A DNA stretch of 64,000 bases from an uncultured Paracoccaceae bacterium (GTDB lineage: Bacteria > Pseudomonadota > Alphaproteobacteria > Rhodobacterales > Rhodobacteraceae): NCBI GenBank assembly GCA_937864535.1, contig CALMJS010000017.1, forward strand, positions 62,001 to 126,000, given 5' to 3'. Positions 18,201 through 27,654 of the stretch are shown here, piece after piece. Position numbers and translations under genes: made by a program. How positions within the stretch are numbered: position 1 is the stretch's first letter; every line of letters begins with the position of its first letter. The notes below the pieces were generated by a model. The model was given only the letters and a program-made list of their open reading frames with translations, did no database searches and had not been told where the DNA came from.

Positions 18201-19151
18201 ATGCGCGATTTGAAAATTCCAGGTCAACGCCACCCCGAAAAGGCACATCGCCCCGACAATGCCCAACCCAAGAAGCCCTCCTGGATCCGTGTCAAGGCGC
18301 CGACGTCGGAGGGCTACCGCGAAACCCATCGTATCATGCGTGAGCACAAGCTGGCGACCGTCTGTGAAGAGGCCGCCTGTCCCAACGCAGGCGAATGCTG
18401 GAGCCAGGGTCACGCCACGATGATGATCATGGGCGAGATCTGTACCCGTGGCTGCACGTTCTGCAATGTTGCAACCGGCAAACCCAACGCCCTTGATGTG
18501 TTCGAACCGGGCCGGGTTGCCGATGCCGTACAAAAGCTCGGCCTTAAACACGTGGTGATCACGTCGGTCGACCGCGATGATCTGGACGACGGCGGGGCCG
18601 AACATTTTGCGCAAACGATCCGCGCAGTGCGTCACCGTAGCCCCGGAACCACGATCGAAGTCCTGACGCCGGACTTTTTGAAATGCGGCCCCGTCGCGCT
18701 GGAAACGGTCGTCGCCGCGCGCCCGGATGTGTTCAATCATAATCTGGAAACCGTCCCCGGCCTGTACCACGAGGTGCGTCCGGGCGCCCGGTATTTCCAC
18801 TCCCTGCGCCTGCTGCAGCGCGTCAAGGAACTGGACCCCGCGATGTTTACCAAATCCGGGATTATGGTCGGCCTTGGCGAAACGCGGCCCGCGGTGCTTC
18901 AGGTGATGGACGATATGCGCGCTGCGGATGTGGATTTCTTGACGATCGGTCAGTACCTTCAGCCGACACCGAAACATCATGCGGTTGCCGATTTCATCAC
19001 GCCAGATGATTTCAAAGCCTACGAGAAATCGGCCTATGGCAAAGGTTTTCTGATGGTCTCTGCAACACCGCTCACGCGGTCTTCCTATCATGCTGGCGAT
19101 GATTTTGCGCGGTTGAGCGAAGCCCGCAAAAAGAAACTTGGACTGGTTTGA
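18201..19151 (+). CDS. lipA: Lipoyl synthase
   Basis: LipA is a radical SAM enzyme that inserts two sulfurs into protein-bound octanoyl groups. The 316-residue protein has both cluster motifs: the auxiliary-cluster cysteines C55, C60 and C66 ([12 protein letters not shown]) and the radical-SAM CxxxCxxC at C81, C85 and C88. The C-terminal RSSYHA matches the conserved serine ligand region. The ATG at 18201 has a GGAGGAG site upstream, so the 42-codon N-terminal extension is rejected. It is a heavy Fe-S client, consistent with the suf operon 5.4 kb away. Confidence 0.97.
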   Translation: MRDLKIPGQRHPEKAHRPDNAQPKKPSWIRVKAPTSEGYRETHRIMREHKLATVCEEAACPNAGECWSQGHATMMIMGEICTRGCTFCNVATGKPNALDVFEPGRVADAVQKLGLKHVVITSVDRDDLDDGGAEHFAQTIRAVRHRSPGTTIEVLTPDFLKCGPVALETVVAARPDVFNHNLETVPGLYHEVRPGARYFHSLRLLQRVKELDPAMFTKSGIMVGLGETRPAVLQVMDDMRAADVDFLTIGQYLQPTPKHHAVADFITPDDFKAYEKSAYGKGFLMVSATPLTRSSYHAGDDFARLSEARKKKLGLV

Positions 19152-19310
19152 TCAGGATTTGTCCCAAATCCTGATGCCTCCGGCAGAGGTATTTGGGGAA
19201 AGATGAAATGGGGGCGCTGCGTCTGGATCGCGGCGCCCTTTTTCCTTTGTGCCAAAAATATCCCGGGGGAGGCCGCCAAAGGCGGACGGGGGCAGAGCCC
19301 CCAAAACAAT
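19152..19310. repeat. Intergenic repeat, copy B (composite, after lipA)
   Basis: The lipA-typA spacer holds several related pieces. There is an 11-bp inverted repeat ATCAGGATTTG/CAAATCCTGAT just after the stop. The repeat core (CCTCCGGCAGAGGTATTTGGGG then AAAGATGAA) lies at about 19175-19206. A second, oppositely oriented piece at about 19250-19303 has a GGCCGCCAAAGGCGG stem and GGGGGCAGAGCCCCC hairpin. The same hairpin order occurs in copy C at 25011-25075. Confidence 0.65.
19212..19243 (+). terminator. Terminator of lipA
   Basis: GGGCGC (19212-19217) pairs with GCGCCC (19233-19238) and is followed by TTTTT. It lies within the composite repeat, 60 bases after the lipA stop. Confidence 0.65.
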
Positions 19311-19312
19311 TT

Positions 19313-19328
19313 GGGCCCCGCAGGGCCC
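19313..19328 (-). terminator. Terminator-like hairpin of typA
   Basis: GGGCCC repeated at 19313-19318 and 19323-19328 forms a six-base-pair stem with a four-base loop. On the minus strand it is followed by AAATTGTTTT, a weak U-tract, shortly after the typA stop. Confidence 0.6.
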
Positions 19329-19335
19329 ATATTCA

Positions 19336-21153
19336 TTAGGAGGCTTTGGCCATCCGCTTGCGTTCATGCGGATCGAGGTAGCGCTTGCGCAGGCGGACCG
19401 CGTTCGGCGTGACTTCAACCAGTTCGTCGTCATCGATATAGGCAATCGCCTGTTCGAGCGACATTTGGACCGGCGGGGTCAGGCGTACGGCTTCGTCGGT
19501 GCCGGAGGCGCGGACGTTGGTCAGTTTCTTGCCCTTGAGCGGGTTCACTTCGAGGTCGTTATCACGGCTGTGTTCGCCGATGATCATGCCCTGGTAGACC
19601 GGCTGCTGCGGGTTGATGAACATCTTGCCACGCTCTTCGAGGTTCCACAGCGCATAGGCGACTGCGGTGCCGTCTTCGATCGAGACCAGAACGCCCTGGC
19701 GGCGGCCCTGGATCGCGCCTTTGTGTTCGGTCCAGCCGTGGAAGATCCGGTTCATGATGCCCGAGCCGCGGGTGTCGGTCAGAAATTCACCATGGTAACC
19801 GATCAGGCCGCGCGACGGGACATGGGCAATGATCCGGGTCTTGCCGTTGCCGCCGGGGTTCATCGACACCAGGTCCCCCTTGCGCACGCCGGTGATCTTT
19901 TCCACGACCGCGCCGGTGTATTCGTCATCGACGTCGATGGTGACTTCTTCGACGGGCTCCATCCGGACGCCGCCTTCGGTTTTGAAGATCACCTGCGGAC
20001 GCGAAATCGACAGTTCGAACCCTTCGCGGCGCATGTTTTCGATCAGAACGCCCATCTGGAGTTCGCCGCGGCCGGAAACGATAAAGGCTTCGCCGCCGGG
20101 GGTGTCTTCGACCTTGATCGCGACGTTGGTTTCGGCCTCTTTCATCAGGCGTTCGCGGATAACGCGCGACTGCACCTTCTTGCCGTCACGGCCTGCCAGA
20201 GGCGAATCGTTGATGCCGAACAGGACCGAGATGGTCGGCGGGTCGATCGGCTGGGCGAAGAGCGGGAGGTCGATCGAGGTATCGCAGAGCGTGTCGGCCA
20301 CGGTGGCTTCGGTCATGCCGGCAACCGAGACGATGTCGCCTGCGATGGCTTCGTCGATGGGCTGTTGCGACAGGCCGCGGAAGGCGAGGATTTTGCTGAC
20401 GCGGAACTGTTCGATCTTTTCGCCGTCGCGCGACAGCGCCTTGAGCGTGTCGCCGGTTTTCAGGGTGCCGGTTTCGACACGGCCGGTCAGGATGCGGCCG
20501 ATGAACGGGTCAGCGCCCAGCGTCGTCGCGATCATCGAGAACGGTTTGTCGGCGTTTTCGATCTGCTTGGGGGCTTCGACGTGTTTGACCACCAGCTCGA
20601 ACAGCGCGTCAAGGTTCTTGCGCGGGCCGTCGAGGTCGTTGTCGCACCAGCCGTTACGGCCAGAGGCGTAAAGATGCGGGAAATCAAGCTGCTGGTCGTT
20701 GGCGCCGAGGTTCGCGAACAGATCGAAGCATTCGTCCAGTGCACGGTCCGGTTCGGCGTCCGGCTTGTCCACTTTGTTCAGGACGACGATCGGACGCAGG
20801 CCAAGGGCAAGGGCCTTGGAGGTGACGAATTTGGTCTGCGGCATCGGGCCTTCGGCGGCGTCAACCAGCAGGACAACACCGTCGACCATGCTCAGGATGC
20901 GTTCGACTTCACCACCGAAATCGGCGTGGCCGGGGGTGTCGACGATATTGATACGGGTGCCTTTCCATTCAACGGACGTACACTTGGCAAGGATGGTGAT
21001 CCCGCGTTCGCGTTCGATGTCGTTGCTGTCCATGGCGCGTTCGGCCACGGACTGGTTTTCACGGAAAGCACCGGATTGCTTGAGAAGTTCGTCAACCAGC
21101 GTCGTTTTGCCGTGGTCAACGTGCGCGATAATCGCGATGTTGCGAATGTCCAT
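19336..21153 (-). CDS. typA: Ribosome-associated translational GTPase TypA/BipA
   Basis: TypA binds ribosomes and acts in 50S assembly and stress or cold adaptation. The 605-residue length from the ATG at 21153 is standard. The G1 motif HVDHGKTT (11-18), the [13 protein letters not shown]3 region, NKVDKPDA G4, and the C-terminal TypA-specific region ([13 protein letters not shown], then a [12 protein letters not shown] basic tail) are all present. The upstream in-frame extension to 21333 overlaps the SMR gene and is rejected. Confidence 0.96.
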   Translation of the reverse strand: MDIRNIAIIAHVDHGKTTLVDELLKQSGAFRENQSVAERAMDSNDIERERGITILAKCTSVEWKGTRINIVDTPGHADFGGEVERILSMVDGVVLLVDAAEGPMPQTKFVTSKALALGLRPIVVLNKVDKPDAEPDRALDECFDLFANLGANDQQLDFPHLYASGRNGWCDNDLDGPRKNLDALFELVVKHVEAPKQIENADKPFSMIATTLGADPFIGRILTGRVETGTLKTGDTLKALSRDGEKIEQFRVSKILAFRGLSQQPIDEAIAGDIVSVAGMTEATVADTLCDTSIDLPLFAQPIDPPTISVLFGINDSPLAGRDGKKVQSRVIRERLMKEAETNVAIKVEDTPGGEAFIVSGRGELQMGVLIENMRREGFELSISRPQVIFKTEGGVRMEPVEEVTIDVDDEYTGAVVEKITGVRKGDLVSMNPGGNGKTRIIAHVPSRGLIGYHGEFLTDTRGSGIMNRIFHGWTEHKGAIQGRRQGVLVSIEDGTAVAYALWNLEERGKMFINPQQPVYQGMIIGEHSRDNDLEVNPLKGKKLTNVRASGTDEAVRLTPPVQMSLEQAIAYIDDDELVEVTPNAVRLRKRYLDPHERKRMAKAS

Positions 21154-21221
21154 GGTGCAGCCTTTTTCGGGAAGTTGGGCGCGCCATACAATGCAATCGC
21201 AGAAAAATCTAGCCCCTTTGA

Positions 21222-21560
21222 CTAACCTTGATGGCCCGCGTTCGAAAAGAGGTTGATCACGATGATGCCGCCGACGATCAGGGACAGGCCGATCACCGCG
21301 GGCAGATCTAGGGTTTGTTTGAACCAGAGCCAACCAAATATGGTGACCAGCACGATGCCGAGGCCTGACCAGATCGCATAAACGATCCCGACAGGCATGA
21401 ACCGGACCGTATAGGCCAAGAGGTAGAACGAAATCGCATAGCCGATAACCACGATCAGCGTGGGGATCGGTTTCGAGAATTGTTCGGATGCCTTGAGTGC
21501 CGAAGTGGCGATGGTTTCGGCAAAAATGGCGACGATCAGGGCGAGGATATGTTTTGGCAT
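21222..21560 (-). CDS. Small multidrug resistance (SMR) family transporter
   Basis: This 112-residue protein has four transmembrane helices and the SMR hallmarks: a membrane glutamate E15 (IFAETIATS) and the [10 protein letters not shown] motif (about 60-69). Members are proton-coupled dimeric exporters of quaternary cations (EmrE/QacE type) or guanidinium (Gdx/SugE type). The segment around E15 fits EmrE-like pumps better, but substrate is inferred. It lies seven bases downstream of the YitT-family gene, so it is probably co-transcribed with it, and 68 bp before typA. Confidence 0.9.
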   Translation of the reverse strand: MPKHILALIVAIFAETIATSALKASEQFSKPIPTLIVVIGYAISFYLLAYTVRFMPVGIVYAIWSGLGIVLVTIFGWLWFKQTLDLPAVIGLSLIVGGIIVINLFSNAGHQG

Positions 21561-21567
21561 GGTCCGC

Positions 21568-22170
21568 TCAGGTAGCGATGTAACGGTCTTTGCGGTGATT
21601 GATGGCGATGACCAGATTGACCACGACAGACCCGAGCATACTGTAGATCACCGTGATCGGATCGCGCACGAAGAAAGCGACCGTAAATAGGCAGAGATCG
21701 AACAGAAGTTGTGTCCATCCGGCACGAAATCCCGTTTTGTCCTGCAGGTAAAGTGCCAGGACCCCGATCCCGCCGAGGCTGGCGCCGTGGCGGAACAGGG
21801 CGATCAAAGAGGTGCCGCTGATGCAGCCAAAGATCACCGCACCGGCAATCGGATCGACCTGGGCAAAGGTAATATAGCGGGGCAACAGTCCGACTAGGAT
21901 GGACAGGGTTGCCACCGCGAGAAAGGATTTAATCGTGAAACGCAGGCCGATGCGTTTGTACCCCAGCCAATAGAACGGGATATTCACAACGAAAAATATC
22001 AGGCCAAAGCTGTAGCCGGTCATATAGGACAGCAACATCGCCAGCCCCGCCGTCTGGCCGGTGATCAGGCCCAGATGGGACAGGATCAGCACGCTGAACG
22101 AGGCCATCAGCGTGCCAAAGCCGATGCCTTGGACGTCTTCGATAAGGGAGTGTTTGGTTGGATCGGTCAT
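21568..22170 (-). CDS. YitT-family membrane protein
   Basis: The protein has 200 residues from the ATG at 22170 (206 from 22188; neither start has a strong ribosome site). It has five to six transmembrane segments and the YitT pattern: GLITGQTAGLAMLLSYMTG near the N-terminus and GASLGGIGVLALYLQDKTG later, both glycine-rich loops of this family. Function of the family is unknown; membrane transport is suspected. It sits between the tandem-HD gene (45 bp upstream) and the SMR pump. Confidence 0.8.
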   Translation of the reverse strand: MTDPTKHSLIEDVQGIGFGTLMASFSVLILSHLGLITGQTAGLAMLLSYMTGYSFGLIFFVVNIPFYWLGYKRIGLRFTIKSFLAVATLSILVGLLPRYITFAQVDPIAGAVIFGCISGTSLIALFRHGASLGGIGVLALYLQDKTGFRAGWTQLLFDLCLFTVAFFVRDPITVIYSMLGSVVVNLVIAINHRKDRYIAT

Positions 22171-22215
22171 GGCGCTGATCTGCCGCAAGGCGAAATCGGG
22201 GGCAAGGGGGATGTT

Positions 22216-23394
22216 TTACCGATTGGCAAAAAACGGATAGGCGCGAATTCGGCGGTCCAACTCTGCCCAAACCGCAGGCGCTCCGCGACGGACGGGCGTG
22301 CCGACACGCGTGACCAGCTGATCGTAACTGACGCTGTAATCGACCCAGCTGCCGCCGCCGTTCGCCAAATTCGCCAGCGGCGCCGAGGTCCGGTCGATTG
22401 CCTTGGCATAGATGGCCTCTGGGGTCTGCGCGGCCTCGAACTCTTGCCAGAGCGCCATGAACCTGTGGCCTAGCGGGGCCGGGAGCATGCCAAACAGCCT
22501 GTCTGCTGCGGCCTGTTCGGCGGCGGCCTGCGCGGCGTGGTCCACCGTGCCGTGGATCGGCGTATCGCCCGCCCAAATTTCCACCAGATCGTGCAGGATC
22601 ATCATGCGCACGACCTTGGCCCGGTTGACGGGTGCGGAGGCATAGTCCGCCAACAGATCGGCATGCAGGGCGATGTGCCAGCAATGTTCGGCGCTGTTCT
22701 CGCAACGGGAGTTGTCGTGAAGCCGGGTGGCGCGGTCCACGGATTTCAGCCCGCAGGCGGTGGAGAGAAACGCTATTCGGGCAAGGAAATCGTCGCTGGC
22801 AGGGCTGGGCTGCCCATCGAGGAGGGCCAAGCCGTGACCGTGCATCTCTGGCCACTCGGCGGACAGCCTGACAGCGCGGCCCGTGGTCAGGTTCTCGCGC
22901 ACCACGTCACGGTGCCAATCGGGGGCCAACGGGCAGGCCAGCGTTTGCAGGATCGGTTGCGCGATATCCAGCCGCCGGGCAAAGGCGGCAGTGGCGCTGG
23001 TGCCCGCCTCGAACTCGTCACGCAGGGCATGGAACCGCAGCGCGTCCGCGGTCGGCAAGAGGCCAAAGAGGCGGTCAGCCGCGCGGTGCTCGGCCTCTGC
23101 GATGGCGGCAGGGTCGTGCGCCAGATGGATCGGGTGATCACCCGCTTCAATCTCGACCAGATCATGCAGCATCAGCATCGAAATGGCGCGATCGACGTCG
23201 ACCCCGGCTGCGGCATGATCCGCGAACACCAGGGCATAGAGCATCAGGTGCCAGCTATGTTCCGCAGAGTTTTCCTGACGCTGACCCGAGATGATCAGGT
23301 TCGCACGGCTGATGGACTTGAGTTTGTCCGCCTCGTTCAGAAAGGTCAGCCGGTCGTTCAGCGCGGCAGACAGGGTGTCGGCGAGGGCGGTCAT
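22216..23394 (-). CDS. Protein with two fused YfbR/HDDC2-like HD domains
   Basis: This 392-residue protein is an internal duplication. Domain 1 has ENSAEHSWH (E45, H46, H49) and LHDLVE with H77-D78. Domain 2 has ENSAEHCWH (E236, H237, H240) and LHDLVE with H268-D269. Both retain the full metal-binding set of HD phosphohydrolases of the YfbR/HDDC2 type, which are usually single-domain 5'-deoxynucleotidases of about 200 residues. I infer nucleotide dephosphorylation. The fused arrangement is unusual; the two halves may form an intramolecular dimer. Its start overlaps the stop of the upstream small gene (TGATG). Confidence 0.8.
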   Translation of the reverse strand: MTALADTLSAALNDRLTFLNEADKLKSISRANLIISGQRQENSAEHSWHLMLYALVFADHAAAGVDVDRAISMLMLHDLVEIEAGDHPIHLAHDPAAIAEAEHRAADRLFGLLPTADALRFHALRDEFEAGTSATAAFARRLDIAQPILQTLACPLAPDWHRDVVRENLTTGRAVRLSAEWPEMHGHGLALLDGQPSPASDDFLARIAFLSTACGLKSVDRATRLHDNSRCENSAEHCWHIALHADLLADYASAPVNRAKVVRMMILHDLVEIWAGDTPIHGTVDHAAQAAAEQAAADRLFGMLPAPLGHRFMALWQEFEAAQTPEAIYAKAIDRTSAPLANLANGGGSWVDYSVSYDQLVTRVGTPVRRGAPAVWAELDRRIRAYPFFANR

Positions 23395-23696
23395 CAGTGA
23401 CCGCCACCACCGGCATTTTCATCGACACTGTTCAGGATCTTGCGCCCCGACATGTCCAAGCGTTCGCGTTTCTCGCCAGAGGCACGGGCCTTGGCGACCC
23501 GGTCCTGCAGGAATTTGCGTGCGCGCTTTTCCGACAGGATCACCCGCACGGCGGTCATAAACGCCTCTTGGGTGGTTTGCGAGGCCGCGCCGAGAACCTT
23601 GGACACGTCGTCCACCAGATTGGGGTCCCCCAATTCTTCGGCGGCGTCGATGGTGTCCAAGGCCAGTTTCTGAGCCAGTTCTTCGGCCAGACCCAT
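23394..23696 (-). CDS. Small helical protein of unknown function
   Basis: This 100-residue hydrophilic, helix-rich protein is probably cytosolic. A charged helix (EKRARKFLQDRVAKARASGEKRE) occupies about residues 56-78, and the C-terminus ends in GGGGH. I do not recognise the family. It sits two bases after the alpha/beta hydrolase stop and overlaps the tandem-HD start by one base, so the three genes are translationally linked. The real reading frame is supported by this spacing and by the absence of a competing ORF with motifs. Confidence 0.6.
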   Translation of the reverse strand: MGLAEELAQKLALDTIDAAEELGDPNLVDDVSKVLGAASQTTQEAFMTAVRVILSEKRARKFLQDRVAKARASGEKRERLDMSGRKILNSVDENAGGGGH

Positions 23697-23698
23697 GG

Positions 23699-24352
23699 TT
23701 ATCTCGTGTTTTCCGTCAGGCGACGGCGCACGTAGTCCTTGACCGTGGTGTTGAGCGTTTCCATGTGCGGGTCCTCGAAAAAGTGACCGGCGCCGGGAAC
23801 GATCTCGTGGGTGATGGTAATCCCCTTCTGGTCGTGCAGTTTGTTGACCAGCGCCGTGGTATCATTGGGCGGCGCGACGCGGTCGGCACTACCGTTGATC
23901 ACCAGACCCGAGGCCGGGCAGGGCGCGAGGAAGCTGAAGTCATACATGTTCGCGGGCGGCGCCACCGAGATAAAGCCGGTGATTTCCGGACGGCGCATCA
24001 GCAGTTGCATGCCGATCCATGCGCCAAAGGAAAAACCTGCGACCCAGCAATGTTTCGCGCCGGTGTTCATCGACTGCAAATAATCGAGTGCCGAGGCGGC
24101 ATCCGACAATTCGCCCACGCCCTGGTCGTATTCGCCCTGGCTACGGCCCACACCGCGGAAGTTGAACCGCAGCACGGTGAACCCGAGGTTATGGAACGTG
24201 TAATGCAGGTTATAGACGACACGGTTGTTCATCGTGCCACCAAACTGCGGGTGCGGGTGCAGGATGATGGCGATCGGCGCGTCACGGTCCTTTTGCGGGT
24301 GGTAGCGGCCTTCAAGCCGGCCTTCGGGGCCGGGGAATATGACTTCGGGCAT
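23699..24352 (-). CDS. Alpha/beta hydrolase, COG2945-like
   Basis: This 217-residue protein has the HPHPQFGGTMNN motif (32-43) that marks the COG2945 group. The catalytic triad is S108 in GFSFGA, D157 in NGSADRV and H190 in GAGHFF. Such proteins are cytosolic hydrolases of unknown substrate. It is the first gene of a cluster with the small helical protein and the tandem-HD protein, and it diverges from iscR across 167 bp. Confidence 0.85.
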   Translation of the reverse strand: MPEVIFPGPEGRLEGRYHPQKDRDAPIAIILHPHPQFGGTMNNRVVYNLHYTFHNLGFTVLRFNFRGVGRSQGEYDQGVGELSDAASALDYLQSMNTGAKHCWVAGFSFGAWIGMQLLMRRPEITGFISVAPPANMYDFSFLAPCPASGLVINGSADRVAPPNDTTALVNKLHDQKGITITHEIVPGAGHFFEDPHMETLNTTVKDYVRRRLTENTR

Positions 24353-24384
24353 TCTTGTCCCTTGCAGTTGTGGTGCCGGATTTC

Positions 24385-24422
24385 TTGACGAAATTTATCG
24401 GACACCTTAGAAGGATTCTAAA
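24385..24422 (+). promoter_or_regulatory. iscR-suf promoter with ICE (Irr-box) palindrome
   Basis: CTTAGAAGGATTCTAAA (24406-24422) has perfect TTAGAA/TTCTAA arms and a three-base centre. It matches the iron control element bound by Irr in alphaproteobacteria at 16 of 17 consensus positions as I recall it. A TTGACG -35 hexamer (24385-24390) is 17 bp from TAGAAG, which would be the -10 and overlaps the ICE, consistent with repression. The iscR start is about 100 bp downstream. Confidence 0.7.
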
Positions 24423-24519
24423 CCGGTCGGAGATTTCCGACCAGCGGGCAGTTCGGAGTTAATCACCCGCGCCCGTTACGTCAATCATCTTGGCCAAGGT
24501 ATCGGCTATCGGAGGGCAC

Positions 24520-24978
24520 ATGAAACTGAGCACCAAAGGACGCTATGCCGTTGTTGCATTGGCCGATTTGGCGTTGCAGCCCTCGGGATCGCTGGTGACC
24601 CTCGCGGAAATATCCAAACGTCAGGATATATCGCTGCCCTATCTGGAACAGTTGTTTGTCAAATTGCGCCGCGACGGTCTGGTCGAGTCGGTCCGGGGAC
24701 CGGGTGGCGGGTACAAGCTGGCGAAATCGCCCTCGGACATTCGGGTCGCCGAGATATTGGCGGCGGTGGATGAGACGGTGAGTGCGATGCACAAGGGCGC
24801 GGGTGCCTCTGGCGGGCAATCGGGAACGCGGGCGCAGTCCCTGACTAACCGCCTGTGGGAGAGCCTGTCGGCACATGTCTATGTGTTTCTGCACCAGTCG
24901 CGGCTGTCGGATGTGATCGGCAATGGTCTGGCCCCCTGTCCGGCGGTGCCGGCGCTGTTCGAGGTCGTGGACGAGTGA
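24520..24978 (+). CDS. iscR: Rrf2-family regulator IscR, lacking the usual cysteine triad
   Basis: This 152-residue Rrf2 protein starts at 24520 (GGAGGGC upstream) with the classic MKLSTKGRYA and a winged-helix recognition region (ISLPYLEQLFVKLRRDGLVESVRGPGGGY). Typical IscR has three cysteines in a segment around 92-104. Here that segment (SAMHKGAGASGGQSGTR) has none, and the only cysteine is C140 in GLAPCPA. This fits my memory of the Rhodobacter sphaeroides IscR type, which binds an Fe-S cluster with a single cysteine. It heads the suf operon and probably autoregulates it. Confidence 0.9.
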   Translation: MKLSTKGRYAVVALADLALQPSGSLVTLAEISKRQDISLPYLEQLFVKLRRDGLVESVRGPGGGYKLAKSPSDIRVAEILAAVDETVSAMHKGAGASGGQSGTRAQSLTNRLWESLSAHVYVFLHQSRLSDVIGNGLAPCPAVPALFEVVDE

Positions 24979-25010
24979 TCCTGCGCAGGCCCATACATGG
25001 CCGATGCCAA

Positions 25011-25075
25011 GGGGGGGCGCTGCCCCCGTCCGCCTGTGGCGGACTCCCCGGAGGTATTTGGGGAAAGATGAAAGC
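25011..25075. repeat. Intergenic repeat, copy C (iscR / nifS-like spacer)
   Basis: In order: a GGGGGC/GCCCCC hairpin (25013-25018 with 25022-25027), a GTCCGCC/GGCGGAC hairpin (25028-25034 with 25038-25044), then CCCCGGAGGTATTTGGGG and AAAGATGAA. It lies inside the suf operon, ten bases before the nifS-like start, and could separate iscR mRNA from the rest. The hairpins lack a U-tract, so this is not a standard terminator. Confidence 0.7.
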
Positions 25076-25084
25076 AGGAGTGAT

Positions 25085-26128
25085 ATGAGCCGGATCTATC
25101 TGGATCATAACGCCACGACGCCGCTGCGGGCCGAGGCGCGTGACGCGATGCTGGCGGCGATGGACCTGTGTGGCAACCCCAGTTCCGTGCATTCCGAGGG
25201 GCGGGCGGCCAAAGGTTTGCTGGAGGCGTCGCGCCGGAAGATTGCCGATGCCTTGGGCGCAGGCAATGCGGATATCGTCTTCGTGTCCGGGGCGACCGAG
25301 GCGGCGGCCCTGGCCTGCGCGGGGCGCGGGCTGGTCGGGGCGGCGGTCGAACATGATGCGGTTGGCAGCTGGATCGACGCCAGTTTGCCGGTCGATAGCT
25401 CGGGGCGGGTTTCGGTCGATGTGGCGGGGCAGACCGCCCTGCAACTGGCGAATTCGGAGACCGGGGTGATGCAGGATTTGCCAGCGGGGCTGGCGGTCAG
25501 CGACATTACGCAGGGTTTCGGCAAGGTGGCGTTTGCCTACAGCTGGTCGGGCACCCATATGGTGCTGTGCTCGGCGCATAAGCTGGGCGGTCCCAAAGGT
25601 GTCGGGGCCTTGATCATTCCGCAGGGGCATGATCTGGCGGCGCAATTGCGCGGTGGCGGTCAGGAAATGGGTCGCCGTGCGGGAACAGAGAATTTGATTG
25701 CTATCGCCGGTTTCGCGGCGGCGGCAGAGGCCGCGCAACGCGATCTGGCGGCGGGCCGTTGGGACGAGGTGGCACGGCTGCGCGACCTGCTGGAAGCGCG
25801 TTTGACCGAAGCGGCACCCGAAGCGGTCATTGCCGGTGCGCAAGCCGATCGGTTGCCGAATACCACCTGCCTGATCACCCCCGGCTGGAAGGGGGAGACG
25901 CAGGTGATGGCGATGGATCTGGCGGGCTTTGCGATTTCCGCAGGCTCGGCCTGTTCGAGCGGCAAGGTCAAGGCCAGCAAGGTCTTGCGCGCGATGGGAT
26001 TTGACGAGGCGGAGGCCGGATGCGCGATCCGGGTTTCGCTGGGACTAGACACAACCGAGGCTCAGGTGATGGCGTTCGCTGACGCCTGGGTCGATCGATA
26101 CAAGAAAATGCGGGCACGCGCCGCATAA
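25085..26128 (+). CDS. Cysteine desulfurase (NifS/IscS-like, class V aminotransferase)
   Basis: This 347-residue PLP enzyme takes sulfur from cysteine. The start at 25085 (GGAGTGAT upstream) gives [14 protein letters not shown], the usual N-terminus. K166 in [11 protein letters not shown] binds PLP and C290 in [10 protein letters not shown] carries the persulfide. It is shorter than E. coli IscS (404), as in NifS-like forms found next to suf genes. The window also encodes a SufS (31461-32681), so the operon has two desulfurases. Confidence 0.92.
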   Translation: MSRIYLDHNATTPLRAEARDAMLAAMDLCGNPSSVHSEGRAAKGLLEASRRKIADALGAGNADIVFVSGATEAAALACAGRGLVGAAVEHDAVGSWIDASLPVDSSGRVSVDVAGQTALQLANSETGVMQDLPAGLAVSDITQGFGKVAFAYSWSGTHMVLCSAHKLGGPKGVGALIIPQGHDLAAQLRGGGQEMGRRAGTENLIAIAGFAAAAEAAQRDLAAGRWDEVARLRDLLEARLTEAAPEAVIAGAQADRLPNTTCLITPGWKGETQVMAMDLAGFAISAGSACSSGKVKASKVLRAMGFDEAEAGCAIRVSLGLDTTEAQVMAFADAWVDRYKKMRARAA

Positions 26129-26142
26129 CAAAGGAGTGGGCC

Positions 26143-27654
26143 ATGGCTGCACTGGACCAGATGGAAGTGAAAGACGGCGTTGATCAGGAAACGGTCGATG
26201 CGGTTGCCAAGCTTTCGGGCAAATACAAATACGGTTGGGAAACCGAGATCGAAACGGAATATGCCCCCAAAGGGCTGAACGAGGACATCGTTCGTCTGAT
26301 TTCGGAAAAGAACGGCGAGCCGGAATGGATGCTGGAGTGGCGACTGGCGGCCTTCGAGCGCTGGAAAACCATGCAAGAGCCGAAGTGGGCGATGGTCAAC
26401 TATCCCGAGATCGATTTTCAGGATCAGTATTACTATGCCCGCCCCAAATCCATGTCGGAAAAGCCCAAGTCGCTGGACGAGGTCGACCCCAAATTGCTGG
26501 CGACCTATGCCAAGCTGGGCATCCCGCTGAAAGAACAGGCGCTGCTGGCGGGGGTAGAGGCCCCCGACGAAGAGCGCAAGGTTGCGGTGGATGCGGTGTT
26601 CGACTCGGTTTCTGTCGGGACCACGTTCAAGAAGGATCTGGAAAAGGCCGGGGTGATCTTCTGCTCGATCTCCGAGGCGATCCGCGAGCATCCCGAACTG
26701 GTCAAGAAATACCTCGGCTCGGTCGTGCCGGTGACGGACAATTTCTATGCGACGCTGAATAGCGCCGTGTTTTCGGACGGGTCCTTTGTCTACATCCCGC
26801 CGAACACCCGCTGCCCGATGGAACTGTCGACCTATTTCCGGATCAATGCCGAAAATACCGGCCAGTTCGAGCGCACGCTGATCATCTGCGACAAGGGCGC
26901 GTATGTGTCCTATCTGGAGGGATGTACCGCGCCGAAACGCGACATCGCCCAGCTTCACGCTGCCGTGGTCGAGATCGTGATCGAGGAAGATGCAGAGGTC
27001 AAATATTCGACCGTGCAGAACTGGTTCCCCGGTGACGAGAACGGCAAGGGCGGGATCTATAACTTTGTCACCAAGCGGGCCGATTGCCGCGGGGATCGGG
27101 CCAAGGTGATGTGGACGCAGGTGGAAACCGGGTCCGCTGTGACGTGGAAATACCCGTCCTGTATTCTGCGCGGCAATGAGAGCCAGGGCGAATTCTATTC
27201 GATCGCCATCGCCAACAACATGCAGCAGGCCGATACCGGCACGAAGATGGTCCACCTTGGCAAGAATACCAAGAGCCGGATCGTGTCCAAGGGCATTAGC
27301 GCCGGCAAGGCGCAGAACACCTATCGCGGCTTGGTGTCGATGCACCCCAAGGCCAAGAACAGCCGGAACTATACCCAGTGCGACTCGCTCTTGATCGGAT
27401 CGCAGTGCGGGGCGCATACGGTGCCGTACATCGAGGTCAGGAACAACTCGTCCCGCGTGGAGCACGAGGCGACCACCTCGAAGGTCGATGACGATCAGCT
27501 GTTCTATTGCCGGTCGCGCGGCATGGACGAAGAGGAGGCCGTCGCGCTGGTGGTTAACGGGTTCTGCAAGGAAGTGCTGCAGGCGCTGCCGATGGAATTC
27601 GCGATGGAAGCCCAGCAATTGGTCGCCATTTCGCTGGAAGGATCGGTCGGATGA
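26143..27654 (+). CDS. sufB: Fe-S scaffold complex subunit SufB
   Basis: SufB is the scaffold core of SufBCD, where clusters are built. The 503-residue length and C-terminal beta-helix with [20 protein letters not shown] (about 444-463) and the preceding [11 protein letters not shown] segment (about 406-416) are characteristic. It follows the nifS-like gene by 14 bp and has an AAGGAGTGG site before its ATG. It overlaps the YbjQ-like gene by four bases (ATGA). Confidence 0.97.
   Translation: MAALDQMEVKDGVDQETVDAVAKLSGKYKYGWETEIETEYAPKGLNEDIVRLISEKNGEPEWMLEWRLAAFERWKTMQEPKWAMVNYPEIDFQDQYYYARPKSMSEKPKSLDEVDPKLLATYAKLGIPLKEQALLAGVEAPDEERKVAVDAVFDSVSVGTTFKKDLEKAGVIFCSISEAIREHPELVKKYLGSVVPVTDNFYATLNSAVFSDGSFVYIPPNTRCPMELSTYFRINAENTGQFERTLIICDKGAYVSYLEGCTAPKRDIAQLHAAVVEIVIEEDAEVKYSTVQNWFPGDENGKGGIYNFVTKRADCRGDRAKVMWTQVETGSAVTWKYPSCILRGNESQGEFYSIAIANNMQQADTGTKMVHLGKNTKSRIVSKGISAGKAQNTYRGLVSMHPKAKNSRNYTQCDSLLIGSQCGAHTVPYIEVRNNSSRVEHEATTSKVDDDQLFYCRSRGMDEEEAVALVVNGFCKEVLQALPMEFAMEAQQLVAISLEGSVG

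Noticed and set aside
24923-25084. 54-codon N-terminal extension of the nifS-like gene
   Set aside because: It runs through the iscR C-terminus and repeat copy C; the family N-terminus and a ribosome site are at 25085.
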